This document shows positions 22,561 to 29,540 of a stretch of 40,171 nt of DNA, piece after piece (position 1 is the stretch's first letter; each line of letters starts with the position of its first letter). The stretch comes from Candidatus Tepidifontimicrobium thermophilum (GTDB taxonomy: Bacteria > Sysuimicrobiota > Sysuimicrobiia > Sysuimicrobiales > Sysuimicrobiaceae). A program made the position numbers and the translations under genes. The notes under the pieces were generated by a model. The model was not told where the DNA came from. It saw only the letters and a list, made by a program, of their open reading frames with translations, and made no database searches. The stretch lies in contig JAVKKH010000020.1 in the NCBI GenBank assembly GCA_031296405.1, positions 1-40,171 on the forward strand. The letters run 5' to 3'.

Positions 22561-23043
22561 TTACAGCTCCTTCGCCCGGTACACCATGTACGTCCGGTAG
22601 CCTGCCCGCTCCCAGAACGCCTCAGCCTCCGGGTTGCCCGCCGCCACGGTGAGTTCCACCCGGCGCACCCCCTGCCGCCGCAACCACGCCTCGATGTGAT
22701 CCAGCATGGCACGCGCGATGCCCCGGCCCCGGTAGCCCTCCCGGGTGTACACGTCCTGGATGTAGCCCCGACGCCGCTGGCGGAAGAAGGCGGGCAGCAG
22801 GGTGATCCGGCCCACCGCGAGTCCTACCAGCTGGCCGCCGCTGTCGGCCACCACCACCCGCACGTCCTCTCGACCCAGCAGGTGGCTCAGGTAGTCCGCG
22901 TAGGCCCGACGCCAGCCGCGGCTCAGGGCGAACGCTCCGTCCAGGCGCTCGTGAAGGCGCGCCAGCTCGCCCCACAGCTCCACCAGGGCTGGGACGTCCC
23001 GCGGCTCCGCGGGACGGATCCGTACGTCCGGAGACCGCCCCAC
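22561..23043 (-). CDS. GNAT-family N-acetyltransferase
   Basis: A 160-residue GNAT protein: VRIRPAEPRDVPALVELWGE at the start and LVGLAVGRITLL in beta 4. The acetyl-CoA loop is in YIQDVYTREGYRGRGIARAM (RGRGIA). VELTVAAGNPEAEAFWERAG and YRTYMVYRAKEL form the C-terminal fold. The GTG at 23043 is the first in-frame start that fits the domain; no strong ribosome site precedes it. The longer open frame upstream is antisense to the next gene. The substrate cannot be inferred. Confidence 0.85.
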   Translation of the reverse strand: MGRSPDVRIRPAEPRDVPALVELWGELARLHERLDGAFALSRGWRRAYADYLSHLLGREDVRVVVADSGGQLVGLAVGRITLLPAFFRQRRRGYIQDVYTREGYRGRGIARAMLDHIEAWLRRQGVRRVELTVAAGNPEAEAFWERAGYRTYMVYRAKEL

Positions 23044-23110
23044 ACCGCGCAGATTTGAACGCGGCGGTCCGGGAATCCTCCGGGGGCCGCACCCGTGGGA
23101 TACTGAGGGC

Positions 23111-24025
23111 GTGGGCTGGCCGGACCGGTTGCGGGCCATCGAGGGGATGACCCGGGAAAGCGCCACGGAGATCGCGCTGGCCGCGGCGGAGGCGCTGGAG
23201 CTGTGGCTGGCCGAGCAGCCGGACCTAGACCCGCGCGCCTTCGTGCACGGCCTGGACGAGGCGACCCGGCAGCTGGCCGAGCGCAAGCCTGCCACCGCGC
23301 CCCTGCACAACCTCCGGTACCGGATGGTGCAGTTCGCCGCGGAGATGCTCCGGGAGGGCGTGCCCCTGGCCCAGATGCGCGAGGAGTTACAGGACTGGCT
23401 GCGGGGGTACCGCGCCCACGTGGCCGAGTCCCACGCGCGGATCGCCCACCACGGGGCAGAGGCCCTGGCGGAGTACGAGGTCATCCTCACCCTCTCGTAC
23501 AGCCGCACCGTGTACGCGGTGCTGGAGGAGTTGTACCAGCACAACCCCGACCTCAGCGTGGTGGTGTTCGAGGCCCGCCCGTACCTGGAGGGGCGCCGGA
23601 TGGCGGAAGCGCTGGCGCAGCTGGGGATCTCCGTCACCCTCACCGTGGACGCCGCCATGGGGTACTACATGGACGTGGCCTCCGCAGTCCTCACGGGCGC
23701 GGAGGCGGTGTCCCTGGACGGGAGCTTCGTCAACAAGGTGGGGACCCGGCCCCTGATGACCTGCGCCCACGCGCACGGCGTCCCGAGCTACGTGGCCACG
23801 GAGACCATCAAGATCCTGCCGCCCACCCTCCGGGGCGACTCGGTCACCACGGTGGTGGGAGCGCCGGAGGACCTGGCCGCGGACTGGACCCCGCCGGAGG
23901 GCGTGGAGGTGTCCTCGATCCTGTACGAGCCCACGCCGGACCGCCTGGTGACCGCGTACATCACCGAGGAAGGCGTGGTCTCCCCCGTGCGGCTGGCGAC
24001 CCTCAGCCGGCCGCTGGGCGTCTAG
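23111..24025 (+). CDS. eIF2B-alpha-like protein (IF-2B family), isomerase residues replaced
   Basis: A 304-residue member of the eIF2B/MtnA/ribose-1,5-bisphosphate isomerase fold. An N-terminal helical half (1-115) precedes the Rossmann-like half with VILTLSYSRTVYAVLEEL (124-141) and VVVFEARPYLEGRRMAEALA. Later blocks are SVTLTVDAAMGYYM, LTGAEAVSLDGSFVNKVGTR and HGVPSYVATETIKI. The isomerases use a Cys and an Asp. The Cys region here reads SYSR (S129-S131) and the GAD motif reads GAE (E198), as in eIF2B regulatory subunits. A sugar-phosphate or nucleotide-binding role is more likely than isomerisation. GTG 23111 follows GATACT by 7 bases, perhaps leaderless. An IMPase-family gene follows after 2 bases. 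Confidence 0.8.
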   Translation: MGWPDRLRAIEGMTRESATEIALAAAEALELWLAEQPDLDPRAFVHGLDEATRQLAERKPATAPLHNLRYRMVQFAAEMLREGVPLAQMREELQDWLRGYRAHVAESHARIAHHGAEALAEYEVILTLSYSRTVYAVLEELYQHNPDLSVVVFEARPYLEGRRMAEALAQLGISVTLTVDAAMGYYMDVASAVLTGAEAVSLDGSFVNKVGTRPLMTCAHAHGVPSYVATETIKILPPTLRGDSVTTVVGAPEDLAADWTPPEGVEVSSILYEPTPDRLVTAYITEEGVVSPVRLATLSRPLGV

Positions 24026-24027
24026 CC

Positions 24028-24861
24028 GTGGAGGTGGGGAGGTCGGAGCCCTTGCGGTTGTCTCCGTACGCGGAGGTCGCCGTGCGCGCGGTGCGGGAGG
24101 CGGCCCACGTGCTGATGGAGTACTTCGCCCGCCCGCCTGCCCCCGGCGAGGTCCGCTACAAGGGCCCTGTGAACCCGGTGACGGAGGCGGACCACGCCAG
24201 CGAGGCGTGCATCGTGTCCGTGCTGCGGGAGGCCTTCCCCGACCACAGCGTGGTGGCCGAGGAGGGCCGGGGTGCCCGGTTCGAGGGGGCTCCCTGCTGG
24301 TACGTGGATCCCCTGGACGGGACGACCAACTTTGCCCACCGGCTGCCGTGGTTCGGCGTGTCGGTGGCCCTGGCCCAGGGCGAGACCGTCCAGGTGGGGG
24401 TAGTCTATCACCCGGTTCTGGATGAGCTGTTCGTAGCCGAGCGCGGAGCGGGCGCGTGGCTGTGGTCGGGCGGCCGGGCGCGGCGGCTGCGGGTGTCCGA
24501 CACGTCCCGCCTGCAGGAAGCCCTGGTGGCTACCGGGACACCCCCAGACATCGGCACCACGGGCAACAACCTGCCGCAGATCGTGACCCTGTTGAAGCTG
24601 GCGGAGGACGTCCGCCAGATGGGCTCGGCCGCCCTGAATCTTTGCTACGTGGCGGCCGGGCGCCTCGACGCCTTCTGGGAGCCGGACCTCAACCCGTGGG
24701 ACGTGGCCGCGGGTGCCCTCATGGTGCTGGAGGCGGGAGGGGTGGTCACGGGCATGGACGGCTCGCCGTACACCGCGGACACCCGGAGCCCCCTGGCCAC
24801 CAACGGCGTACTCCACCCACAGCTTTTGGCCCTGCTCCAGGCCCCGCGGGACGAGGTCTAG
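24028..24861 (+). CDS. Inositol-monophosphatase-family phosphatase
   Basis: A 277-residue Mg2+-dependent, Li+-sensitive-type phosphatase. All metal motifs are present: the Glu pair in SVVAEEGRGARFEG, WYVDPLDGTTNFAHRLPWFG and NPWDVAAGALMVLEAGG. The family hydrolyses inositol monophosphate, fructose-1,6-bisphosphate, NADP or 3'-phosphoadenosine phosphates, and sequence does not decide which. It starts 2 bases after the eIF2B-like gene (GTG 24028). TTG 24052, with GGGGAGG 9 bases upstream, is an equally good start. Inositol catabolism genes 2 kb away make inositol phosphate an attractive substrate. Confidence 0.88.
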   Translation: MEVGRSEPLRLSPYAEVAVRAVREAAHVLMEYFARPPAPGEVRYKGPVNPVTEADHASEACIVSVLREAFPDHSVVAEEGRGARFEGAPCWYVDPLDGTTNFAHRLPWFGVSVALAQGETVQVGVVYHPVLDELFVAERGAGAWLWSGGRARRLRVSDTSRLQEALVATGTPPDIGTTGNNLPQIVTLLKLAEDVRQMGSAALNLCYVAAGRLDAFWEPDLNPWDVAAGALMVLEAGGVVTGMDGSPYTADTRSPLATNGVLHPQLLALLQAPRDEV

Positions 24862-25445
24862 GACGCGCTGCGCCGCGGGGCGTGTCCCTGCAATGCGGGC
24901 ACGCGCCCGCGCACGGCGGCCAGCAGCCACAGCGCCAGGGCGCCGTTGATCACGCTGGTCACCAGGTTGAACGGGACGAAGGTACCGGCCAGGAGCGGGA
25001 CGACCCGTCGGTGTAGGGTGGCCCAGTCCGTGGGGCTGTAGCCGAAGAACACCGGCAGCACCACGAAGGCCAGGACCGGCACCATGAGGGCCGCCCGCGC
25101 CACCGCCCCCGCGGCCACGCCCTTGAACAGCCCCGCCAGGCTAGGTTCCCGGCTGTACACCCAGGCCGCGGTAGCCGCGAAGAAGCTCACCGCGGCGAAG
25201 TTGGCGAACGGGCCGACCCAGCCCGTGGGGCTGCCGAACAGCGCCGTGTACAGCACGTTCTTGAGGAACGCCACCAGGACGGCGGCCGGAGGGCCGTACA
25301 GGGTGCCGGCGAGGAGCGTGGGCACCTCGCTGGGGTCGAACTTCAGGTAGGGAGCTCCCGGAAGGATGGGGAGCTGCACGAACCGCATGAGCAGTGCCGC
25401 CACCGCGGACAGCATGGACAGGGACGCCAACTGACGCGCGCGCAT
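24858..25445 (-). CDS. ribU: Riboflavin ECF transporter substrate-binding component RibU
   Basis: A 195-residue membrane protein with about six helices and ECF S-component features. Landmarks are LSMLSAVAALLMRFVQLPIL, YLKFDPSEVPTLLAGTLYGP, a region LVAFLKNVLYTALFGSPTGW and VPFNLVTSVINGALALWLL. The KFDPSEVP and LKN motifs are RibU-like, and the FMN riboswitch upstream confirms riboflavin or FMN precursor uptake. ATG 25445 is chosen because AGGAGGG lies 5 bases upstream. The ECF ATPases and T component must be encoded elsewhere. Its 3' end overlaps the convergent phosphatase gene by 4 bases. Confidence 0.9.
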   Translation of the reverse strand: MRARQLASLSMLSAVAALLMRFVQLPILPGAPYLKFDPSEVPTLLAGTLYGPPAAVLVAFLKNVLYTALFGSPTGWVGPFANFAAVSFFAATAAWVYSREPSLAGLFKGVAAGAVARAALMVPVLAFVVLPVFFGYSPTDWATLHRRVVPLLAGTFVPFNLVTSVINGALALWLLAAVRGRVPALQGHAPRRSAS

Positions 25446-25482
25446 CGCGACCCTCCTGGTTGGGTTCCAGCGAAGCACGGAC

Positions 25483-25515
25483 CCAAACAAGAAGCCCCGG
25501 AGTTGCCTCCGGGGC
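25483..25515 (-). terminator. Intrinsic terminator between FMN riboswitch and ribU
   Basis: On the minus strand GCCCCGGA pairs with TCCGGGGC across a 6-base loop and is followed by TTCTTGTTT. It lies after the riboswitch and before ribU, as expected for FMN-induced premature termination. Confidence 0.75.
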
Positions 25516-25569
25516 GCCGGATGACGCGCTACGGCCGCCGCGGGATCACGGCCGGCCTTGCGGCCACCG

Positions 25570-25742
25570 ACCTTCTCCCATCCGGACTGTACCGTCGGCC
25601 CCGGCTTCGCCGGCTCGGCTGGACCGGGTCCACCGCGCCGCAGACGGTGCGCGGGTCGCGGGCTCGCACCGGGCCTTTTCCGGTGCCTACCGCCGGTCGG
25701 GAATCAAGGGCCGTGCGGCCCCCTCACCCTGCCCCGAAGGTC
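25570..25742 (-). promoter_or_regulatory. FMN riboswitch (RFN element)
   Basis: The minus strand has the conserved RFN segments in order: CTTCGGGGCAGGGTG, ATTCCCGACCGGCGGTAGG, GAGCCCGCGACC, GGTGGACCCGGTCC, GGGGCCGACGGTACAGTC and CGGATGGGAGAAGG. Variable arms are GC-rich. FMN binding should favour the terminator at 25483-25515 and lower ribU expression. Confidence 0.96.
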
Positions 25743-25761
25743 GTGCTCGCCGGTCGTCTTG

Positions 25762-25790
25762 ATGCTATCGCCGTCTCGCGCGCCTGACAA
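25762..25790 (-). promoter_or_regulatory. Promoter of the FMN riboswitch-ribU transcript
   Basis: On the minus strand TTGTCA (25790-25785) and TAGCAT (25767-25762) are 17 bases apart. They sit about 20 bases before the 5' end of the riboswitch. Confidence 0.6.
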
Positions 25791-25814
25791 GCGGCGGGAC
25801 GGGCAAGCGCACTG

Positions 25815-26720
25815 TCAGACGCCGAAGGTCCTGCGGACGAACTCACGGTTGCGCCGGGCGGAGGCCAGGGTGTCCGTGTCGTCCGTGACCACGCGGTCCT
25901 GCTCCACCACCAGCCAGCCGCGGTAGCCCGCCTCGCGCAGGCGGGCGGCTATCCCGGGCAGGTCGACCGAGCCTGTGCCCAGCTCCACGAACACCCCCTG
26001 CTTGGCCGCCTGTGCGTAGGTCAACCCCTGGGCCAGCAGGCCCCGTAGGCGCGAGGCGTCCACGTCCTTCAGGTGGACGTGCCTCACGCGGGATGCGTGG
26101 CGCCGGGCCACGTCCACGGGGTCTCCGCCCCCGAACAGGAGGTGGCCTGTGTCCAGGCACAGTCCGACCAGCTCCGGGTCCGTGTGGGCCAGCAGCGCTT
26201 CCACCTCCCCGGGGTTCTCCACGTACGTGCCCCCGTGCGGGTGGAAGGCCACCGGAAGCCCGTAGGAATCCCGGACTAGGCGTGCGAGACGCGTGACCCG
26301 GTCTCCGTAGGCGGGCCAGTCCGCGGCGCGGATCCCGTGTGAGGCGGTCAGCTGAGGCCGGCCCGCCACGCGGGCCCGCAGCTCGTCGCCGGCGTCCGCG
26401 AACACGAGGCACCCCGCCCCGAAGCGAGCCAGCAGCTCCGCGGTCCGGCGGACTTCCGCCTCCGCCTGGGGATAGTGCGCCGGGTCCCGGAGCGGCAGCG
26501 GGACGAAAGCCGCCACCAGCCGGAGTCCTCTGTCCTGAAGGGCGGCCCTTAGCCTTTCGGGTTCGGCGGGCAGAAAGCCCCAGGGACCGAGCTCGGTGCC
26601 TTCATAGCCGGCCTGTGCCATCTCGTCCAGCACCCGTTCCCAGGGCAGCTGAGGCCCCCAGTCCGGGATCTCGCACACGCCCCAGCTGATGGGGGCTGCG
26701 GCCACGCGGGCTCCGTGCAT
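25815..26720 (-). CDS. iolE: Inosose dehydratase-like TIM-barrel enzyme (IolE)
   Basis: A 301-residue xylose-isomerase-like TIM barrel. It has VAAAPISWGVCEIPDWGPQL at the start and AGYEGTELGPWGFLP near residue 40. Metal-site blocks follow: AFHPHGGTYVENPGEVEALL, VGLCLDTGHLLFGGGDPVDV, VRHVHLKDVDASRLRGLLAQ and GWLVVEQDR. The GTELG and DTGHL-FGGGDP motifs are IolE-like. IolE dehydrates 2-keto-myo-inositol to the trione substrate of IolD. ATG 26720 has GGAGGAGG 8 bases upstream. It is divergent from iolB across a 102-base intergenic region. Another sugar-phosphate isomerase role is possible but less likely in this locus. Confidence 0.82.
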   Translation of the reverse strand: MHGARVAAAPISWGVCEIPDWGPQLPWERVLDEMAQAGYEGTELGPWGFLPAEPERLRAALQDRGLRLVAAFVPLPLRDPAHYPQAEAEVRRTAELLARFGAGCLVFADAGDELRARVAGRPQLTASHGIRAADWPAYGDRVTRLARLVRDSYGLPVAFHPHGGTYVENPGEVEALLAHTDPELVGLCLDTGHLLFGGGDPVDVARRHASRVRHVHLKDVDASRLRGLLAQGLTYAQAAKQGVFVELGTGSVDLPGIAARLREAGYRGWLVVEQDRVVTDDTDTLASARRNREFVRRTFGV

Positions 26721-26776
26721 CGAGTTTTCCTCCTCCCCGGGTGTTCGCCTGGAGTCCTCGCGGTCCCTCCGTGCTC

Positions 26777-26782
26777 TACAAT
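26777..26782 (+). promoter_or_regulatory. -10 box (TACAAT) upstream of iolB
   Basis: TACAAT matches the -10 consensus at five of six positions and lies about 40 bases before the iolB GTG. No good -35 box lies 17 bases upstream, so an activator or a weak promoter is possible. Confidence 0.4.
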
Positions 26783-26822
26783 CGGCAGCGGGAACGTCAG
26801 GGTCCCGGGAGGTGGCGCGCCG

Positions 26823-27716
26823 GTGCCCCGCACCGCGCAGGAGCTGCGCATCGAACCGGTCCGTCCGGCGCCGGAAGAAGGGGTCGTGGTGCAAGTGACC
26901 CCGGATCAGGCGGGCTGGGAGCTTCTGGGGTTCGAGGTGCGGCGGTTGGGCCCGGGAGGGCGGTGGGAGCACCACACGGGCGGGTGCGAGGTGGTCCTGG
27001 TCTGGCTGGGCGGCCGGGCCAGCGTGCGTTCCGACCGAGGCCACTGGCAGGGTGTGGGCCGCAGGCGGAATCCCTTTGACGGCATGCCGTACGCCCTGTA
27101 CCTGCCGCCCGGCACCGCGTTCGAGGTGGTGGCGGAGGCGGGAGGGGTGGAACTGGCCTGTGGGTGGGCACCTGCGGAGGGTCGCTTCCCCCCGCGCCTG
27201 GTGAGGCCCGCGGACGTGGAGATCGAGTTGCGCGGGGGTGGGAACGCCACCCGCCAGATCAACGGGATCCTGCCGCCGGGATTCCCCTGCGAGCGTCTCG
27301 TGTGCGTGGAGGTGTACACCCCGGGCGGGAACTGGTCCAGCTACCCTCCGCACAAGCACGACGAGCACCGGGTGGACGAGGGCGGCCGGCTGGTGGAGGC
27401 CGACCTGGAGGAGGTGTACTTTTACAAGTTCGACCGGCCGGAGGGCTTCGCGTTGCAGCGGATCTACGCCCACGACGGTTCCTTCGACGTGGCGGTGGTG
27501 GCGCGGCAGGACGACCTGGTGCTGGTCCCGTGCGGGTACCACCCCGTGAGCGCCGCCTACGGGTACACCTGCTACTACCTGAACGTGCTGGCAGGTTCCG
27601 CGCAGAGCCTGGCGAACTCTGAAGACCCCGCGCACGCGTGGGTGCGGTCCACGTGGGCGGAACGGGACCCGCGGGTGCCGGTGGTCACCCACGCCCTGGA
27701 GACGGCAGATGGATGA
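26823..27716 (+). CDS. iolB: 5-deoxy-glucuronate isomerase
   Basis: A 297-residue bicupin of the IolB family. The N-terminal half has RWEHHTGGCEVVLVWLGGRA and RRRNPFDGMPYALYLPPGTA. The C-terminal half carries the metal ligands in NWSSYPPHKHDEHRV, LEEVYFYKFDRPEGFALQRI and PCGYHPVSAAYGYTCYYLNV. IolB converts 5-deoxy-glucuronate to 2-deoxy-5-keto-gluconate. GTG 26823 has GGGAGG 9 bases upstream. The stop overlaps the iolC ATG by 8 bases. Confidence 0.94.
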   Translation: MPRTAQELRIEPVRPAPEEGVVVQVTPDQAGWELLGFEVRRLGPGGRWEHHTGGCEVVLVWLGGRASVRSDRGHWQGVGRRRNPFDGMPYALYLPPGTAFEVVAEAGGVELACGWAPAEGRFPPRLVRPADVEIELRGGGNATRQINGILPPGFPCERLVCVEVYTPGGNWSSYPPHKHDEHRVDEGGRLVEADLEEVYFYKFDRPEGFALQRIYAHDGSFDVAVVARQDDLVLVPCGYHPVSAAYGYTCYYLNVLAGSAQSLANSEDPAHAWVRSTWAERDPRVPVVTHALETADG

Positions 27717-28668
27717 TCGCGCTTACGACGTGCTGGCCATGGGCCGCTGCGGCATCGACCTGTACAGCAACGACGTGGGCGTCCCCTTCGAGCAGATCCG
27801 TAGTTTCGCCGCGTACGTGGGCGGATGCCCCACCAACGTGAGCGTGGGGACCCGCCGCCTGGGGCTCCGCAGCGCCCTACTTACCGGGGTCGGCGACGAC
27901 CCCGTGGGCGACTTCGTCCTGCACTTCCTTCGCCAGGAAGGCGTGGAGACAGGTTTCATCCCCCGCAAGGCCGGGCGGCGCACGGGCGCGGTGGTGCTGG
28001 GAATCGAGCCGCCGGACCGCTTCCCCCTGGTGTTCTACCGGGAAAACGCCGCGGACCTAGCTCTCGAAGTGGACGACGTCCTGCGGGCACCGGTGGAGTC
28101 CAGTCGTGTGCTGTTTCTCACCGGCACGGGGCTGTGTGCGGACCCCAGCCGCACGGCCACCCTGTTCGCGGCGGAGCGGGCGGCGGCGGCGGGGACGCGG
28201 GTGGTGGTGGACCTGGACTACCGGGCGAGCCTGTGGCCAGACGTGCGGGCTTACGGGGTGAACGTGCGCGCCCTGGTCCGGTGGGCGGAGGTGGTGGTGG
28301 GCAACGAGGAGGAGCTGCAGGCGGCGACGGGCGAAGAGGCTGTGGGGGAGGCAGCGCGGGTCCTGCTGGCGCTGGGGCCACAGGCGGTGGTGGCGAAGCT
28401 GGGGGCGCGGGGGTCCGCGGTGTTCACCCGGGACGGCCGCCGCGTGGACGCGCCGCCCTTCCCCGTGGAGGTGTACAACGTGCTGGGCGCCGGGGACGCC
28501 TTCGCCAGCGGGTTCCTCTACGGGTGGCTGAGGGGCTGGGACTGGTACCGGGCAGCGCGCCTGGGCAACGCGTGCGGCGCCATCGTGGTCACCCGCCACG
28601 GGTGCGCCAACTTCATGCCCTACGAGGAGGAGGCGCTGCACTTCGTGGAGGAGCGGGGAGGGTTCTGA
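27709..28668 (+). CDS. iolC: 5-dehydro-2-deoxygluconokinase (PfkB family)
   Basis: A 319-residue ribokinase-family sugar kinase. It begins YDVLAMGRCGIDLYSNDVGV and has FAAYVGGCPTNVSVGTRRLG, the IolC form of the first PfkB signature. The catalytic block is EVYNVLGAGDAFASGFLYGW (GAGD base). The kinase phosphorylates 2-deoxy-5-keto-gluconate, the step after IolB. It is translationally coupled to iolB. No DUF2090/IolJ aldolase domain is fused here, and no iolJ is in the window. Confidence 0.93.
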   Translation: MDDRAYDVLAMGRCGIDLYSNDVGVPFEQIRSFAAYVGGCPTNVSVGTRRLGLRSALLTGVGDDPVGDFVLHFLRQEGVETGFIPRKAGRRTGAVVLGIEPPDRFPLVFYRENAADLALEVDDVLRAPVESSRVLFLTGTGLCADPSRTATLFAAERAAAAGTRVVVDLDYRASLWPDVRAYGVNVRALVRWAEVVVGNEEELQAATGEEAVGEAARVLLALGPQAVVAKLGARGSAVFTRDGRRVDAPPFPVEVYNVLGAGDAFASGFLYGWLRGWDWYRAARLGNACGAIVVTRHGCANFMPYEEEALHFVEERGGF

Positions 28669-28669
28669 G

Positions 28670-29443
28670 GTGGCCAGAGGGGAGGGACGGCCCGACGGCG
28701 TGCCGTCCGTGGTCCGGGCGGTGCGGATCCTGGAAGCGGTGGGCAACGCGGCGCGTCCCCCGACCCTCGGAGAGCTGGCCCGCACGCTCGGGATCCCGAA
28801 GAGCACGGCGCACGACCTGTGCACCACCCTGGTCCAGGAACGGCTCCTCGTACGCTCCCCGGAGGGACGGTTCCGCCTCGGGGTACGGGTCCTCGAGCTG
28901 TACCGGGCCTATGACGCGGCGTCGGACCTGTCGGCGGCGTTCGCGGAGGTGTGCGACGAGTTGCTGCCGCGGCACGAGGAGACCCTGGTACTGTCCGTCC
29001 TGGACGGCCGCGAGGTGGTGTACGTGGCGTGCCGGAACGGAACGCAGCCCATCGCGGTGAACTACCGGATCGGGCTGCGGCTCCCGGCCCACTGCACCGC
29101 CACGGGGAAAGCGATCCTCAGCGCCCTGCCTGAAGAGCGGGTGCGACAGCTGTTCGGCTCGGGGGCGCTGCCCCGCCCGACCCGGCACAGCGTGGGCTCG
29201 GTGGAGGAGTTGCTCCGGGAGCTGGAAGCCACCCGCCGGCGCGGCTACTCGGTGGACGACGAGGAGACCGTGGAAGGCATGTGCTGCGTGGGGGCGGCGG
29301 TACGGGGCCGAGGGGACGTGCGGGCCGGCGTCGCGTTCAGTACCGTGAAGGCGCGGGTGACCCCCGCCCGCCTGGAGGAGCTCGCCCGGCAGGTCACCAG
29401 CCTGGCCCAGCGGCTGTCGGAGCGGCTGGGCGTGTACCCGTGA
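28670..29443 (+). CDS. IclR-family transcriptional regulator of the iol genes
   Basis: A 257-residue IclR protein. The winged helix (residues 10-70) has VPSVVRAVRILEAVGNAARP and LGELARTLGIPKSTAHDLCT. The effector domain has AVNYRIGLRLPAHCTATGKA, ILSALPEERVRQLF and RGYSVDDEETVEGMCCVGAA. The GTG lies 1 base after the iolC stop, inside the operon. It probably senses an inositol catabolite and binds the paired palindromes upstream of iolD. Bacillota more often use IolR of the DeoR type, so an IclR here is a departure. Confidence 0.9.
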   Translation: MARGEGRPDGVPSVVRAVRILEAVGNAARPPTLGELARTLGIPKSTAHDLCTTLVQERLLVRSPEGRFRLGVRVLELYRAYDAASDLSAAFAEVCDELLPRHEETLVLSVLDGREVVYVACRNGTQPIAVNYRIGLRLPAHCTATGKAILSALPEERVRQLFGSGALPRPTRHSVGSVEELLRELEATRRRGYSVDDEETVEGMCCVGAAVRGRGDVRAGVAFSTVKARVTPARLEELARQVTSLAQRLSERLGVYP

Positions 29444-29453
29444 GACGGGCGGC

Positions 29454-29526
29454 TTGACAGGCAAAGGCGAGTGTGCTTGTTTTGTCCCGCGGCTTCGGTG
29501 CACCGAAATCCGTTCGCAAATCCGAA
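29454..29526 (+). promoter_or_regulatory. iolD promoter region with tandem operator palindromes
   Basis: TTGACA (29454-29459) is a perfect -35 box, and TTGTTT 17 bases on is a weak -10. TTCGGTGCACCGAA (29494-29507) is a perfect palindrome. TTCGCAAATCCGAA (29513-29526) shares the TTCG-N5-CCGAA form, with centres 19 bases apart. They lie just downstream of the likely start point, suited to repression by the IclR protein encoded next door. Confidence 0.6.
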
Positions 29527-29540
29527 CCACGGGGGAAGTG

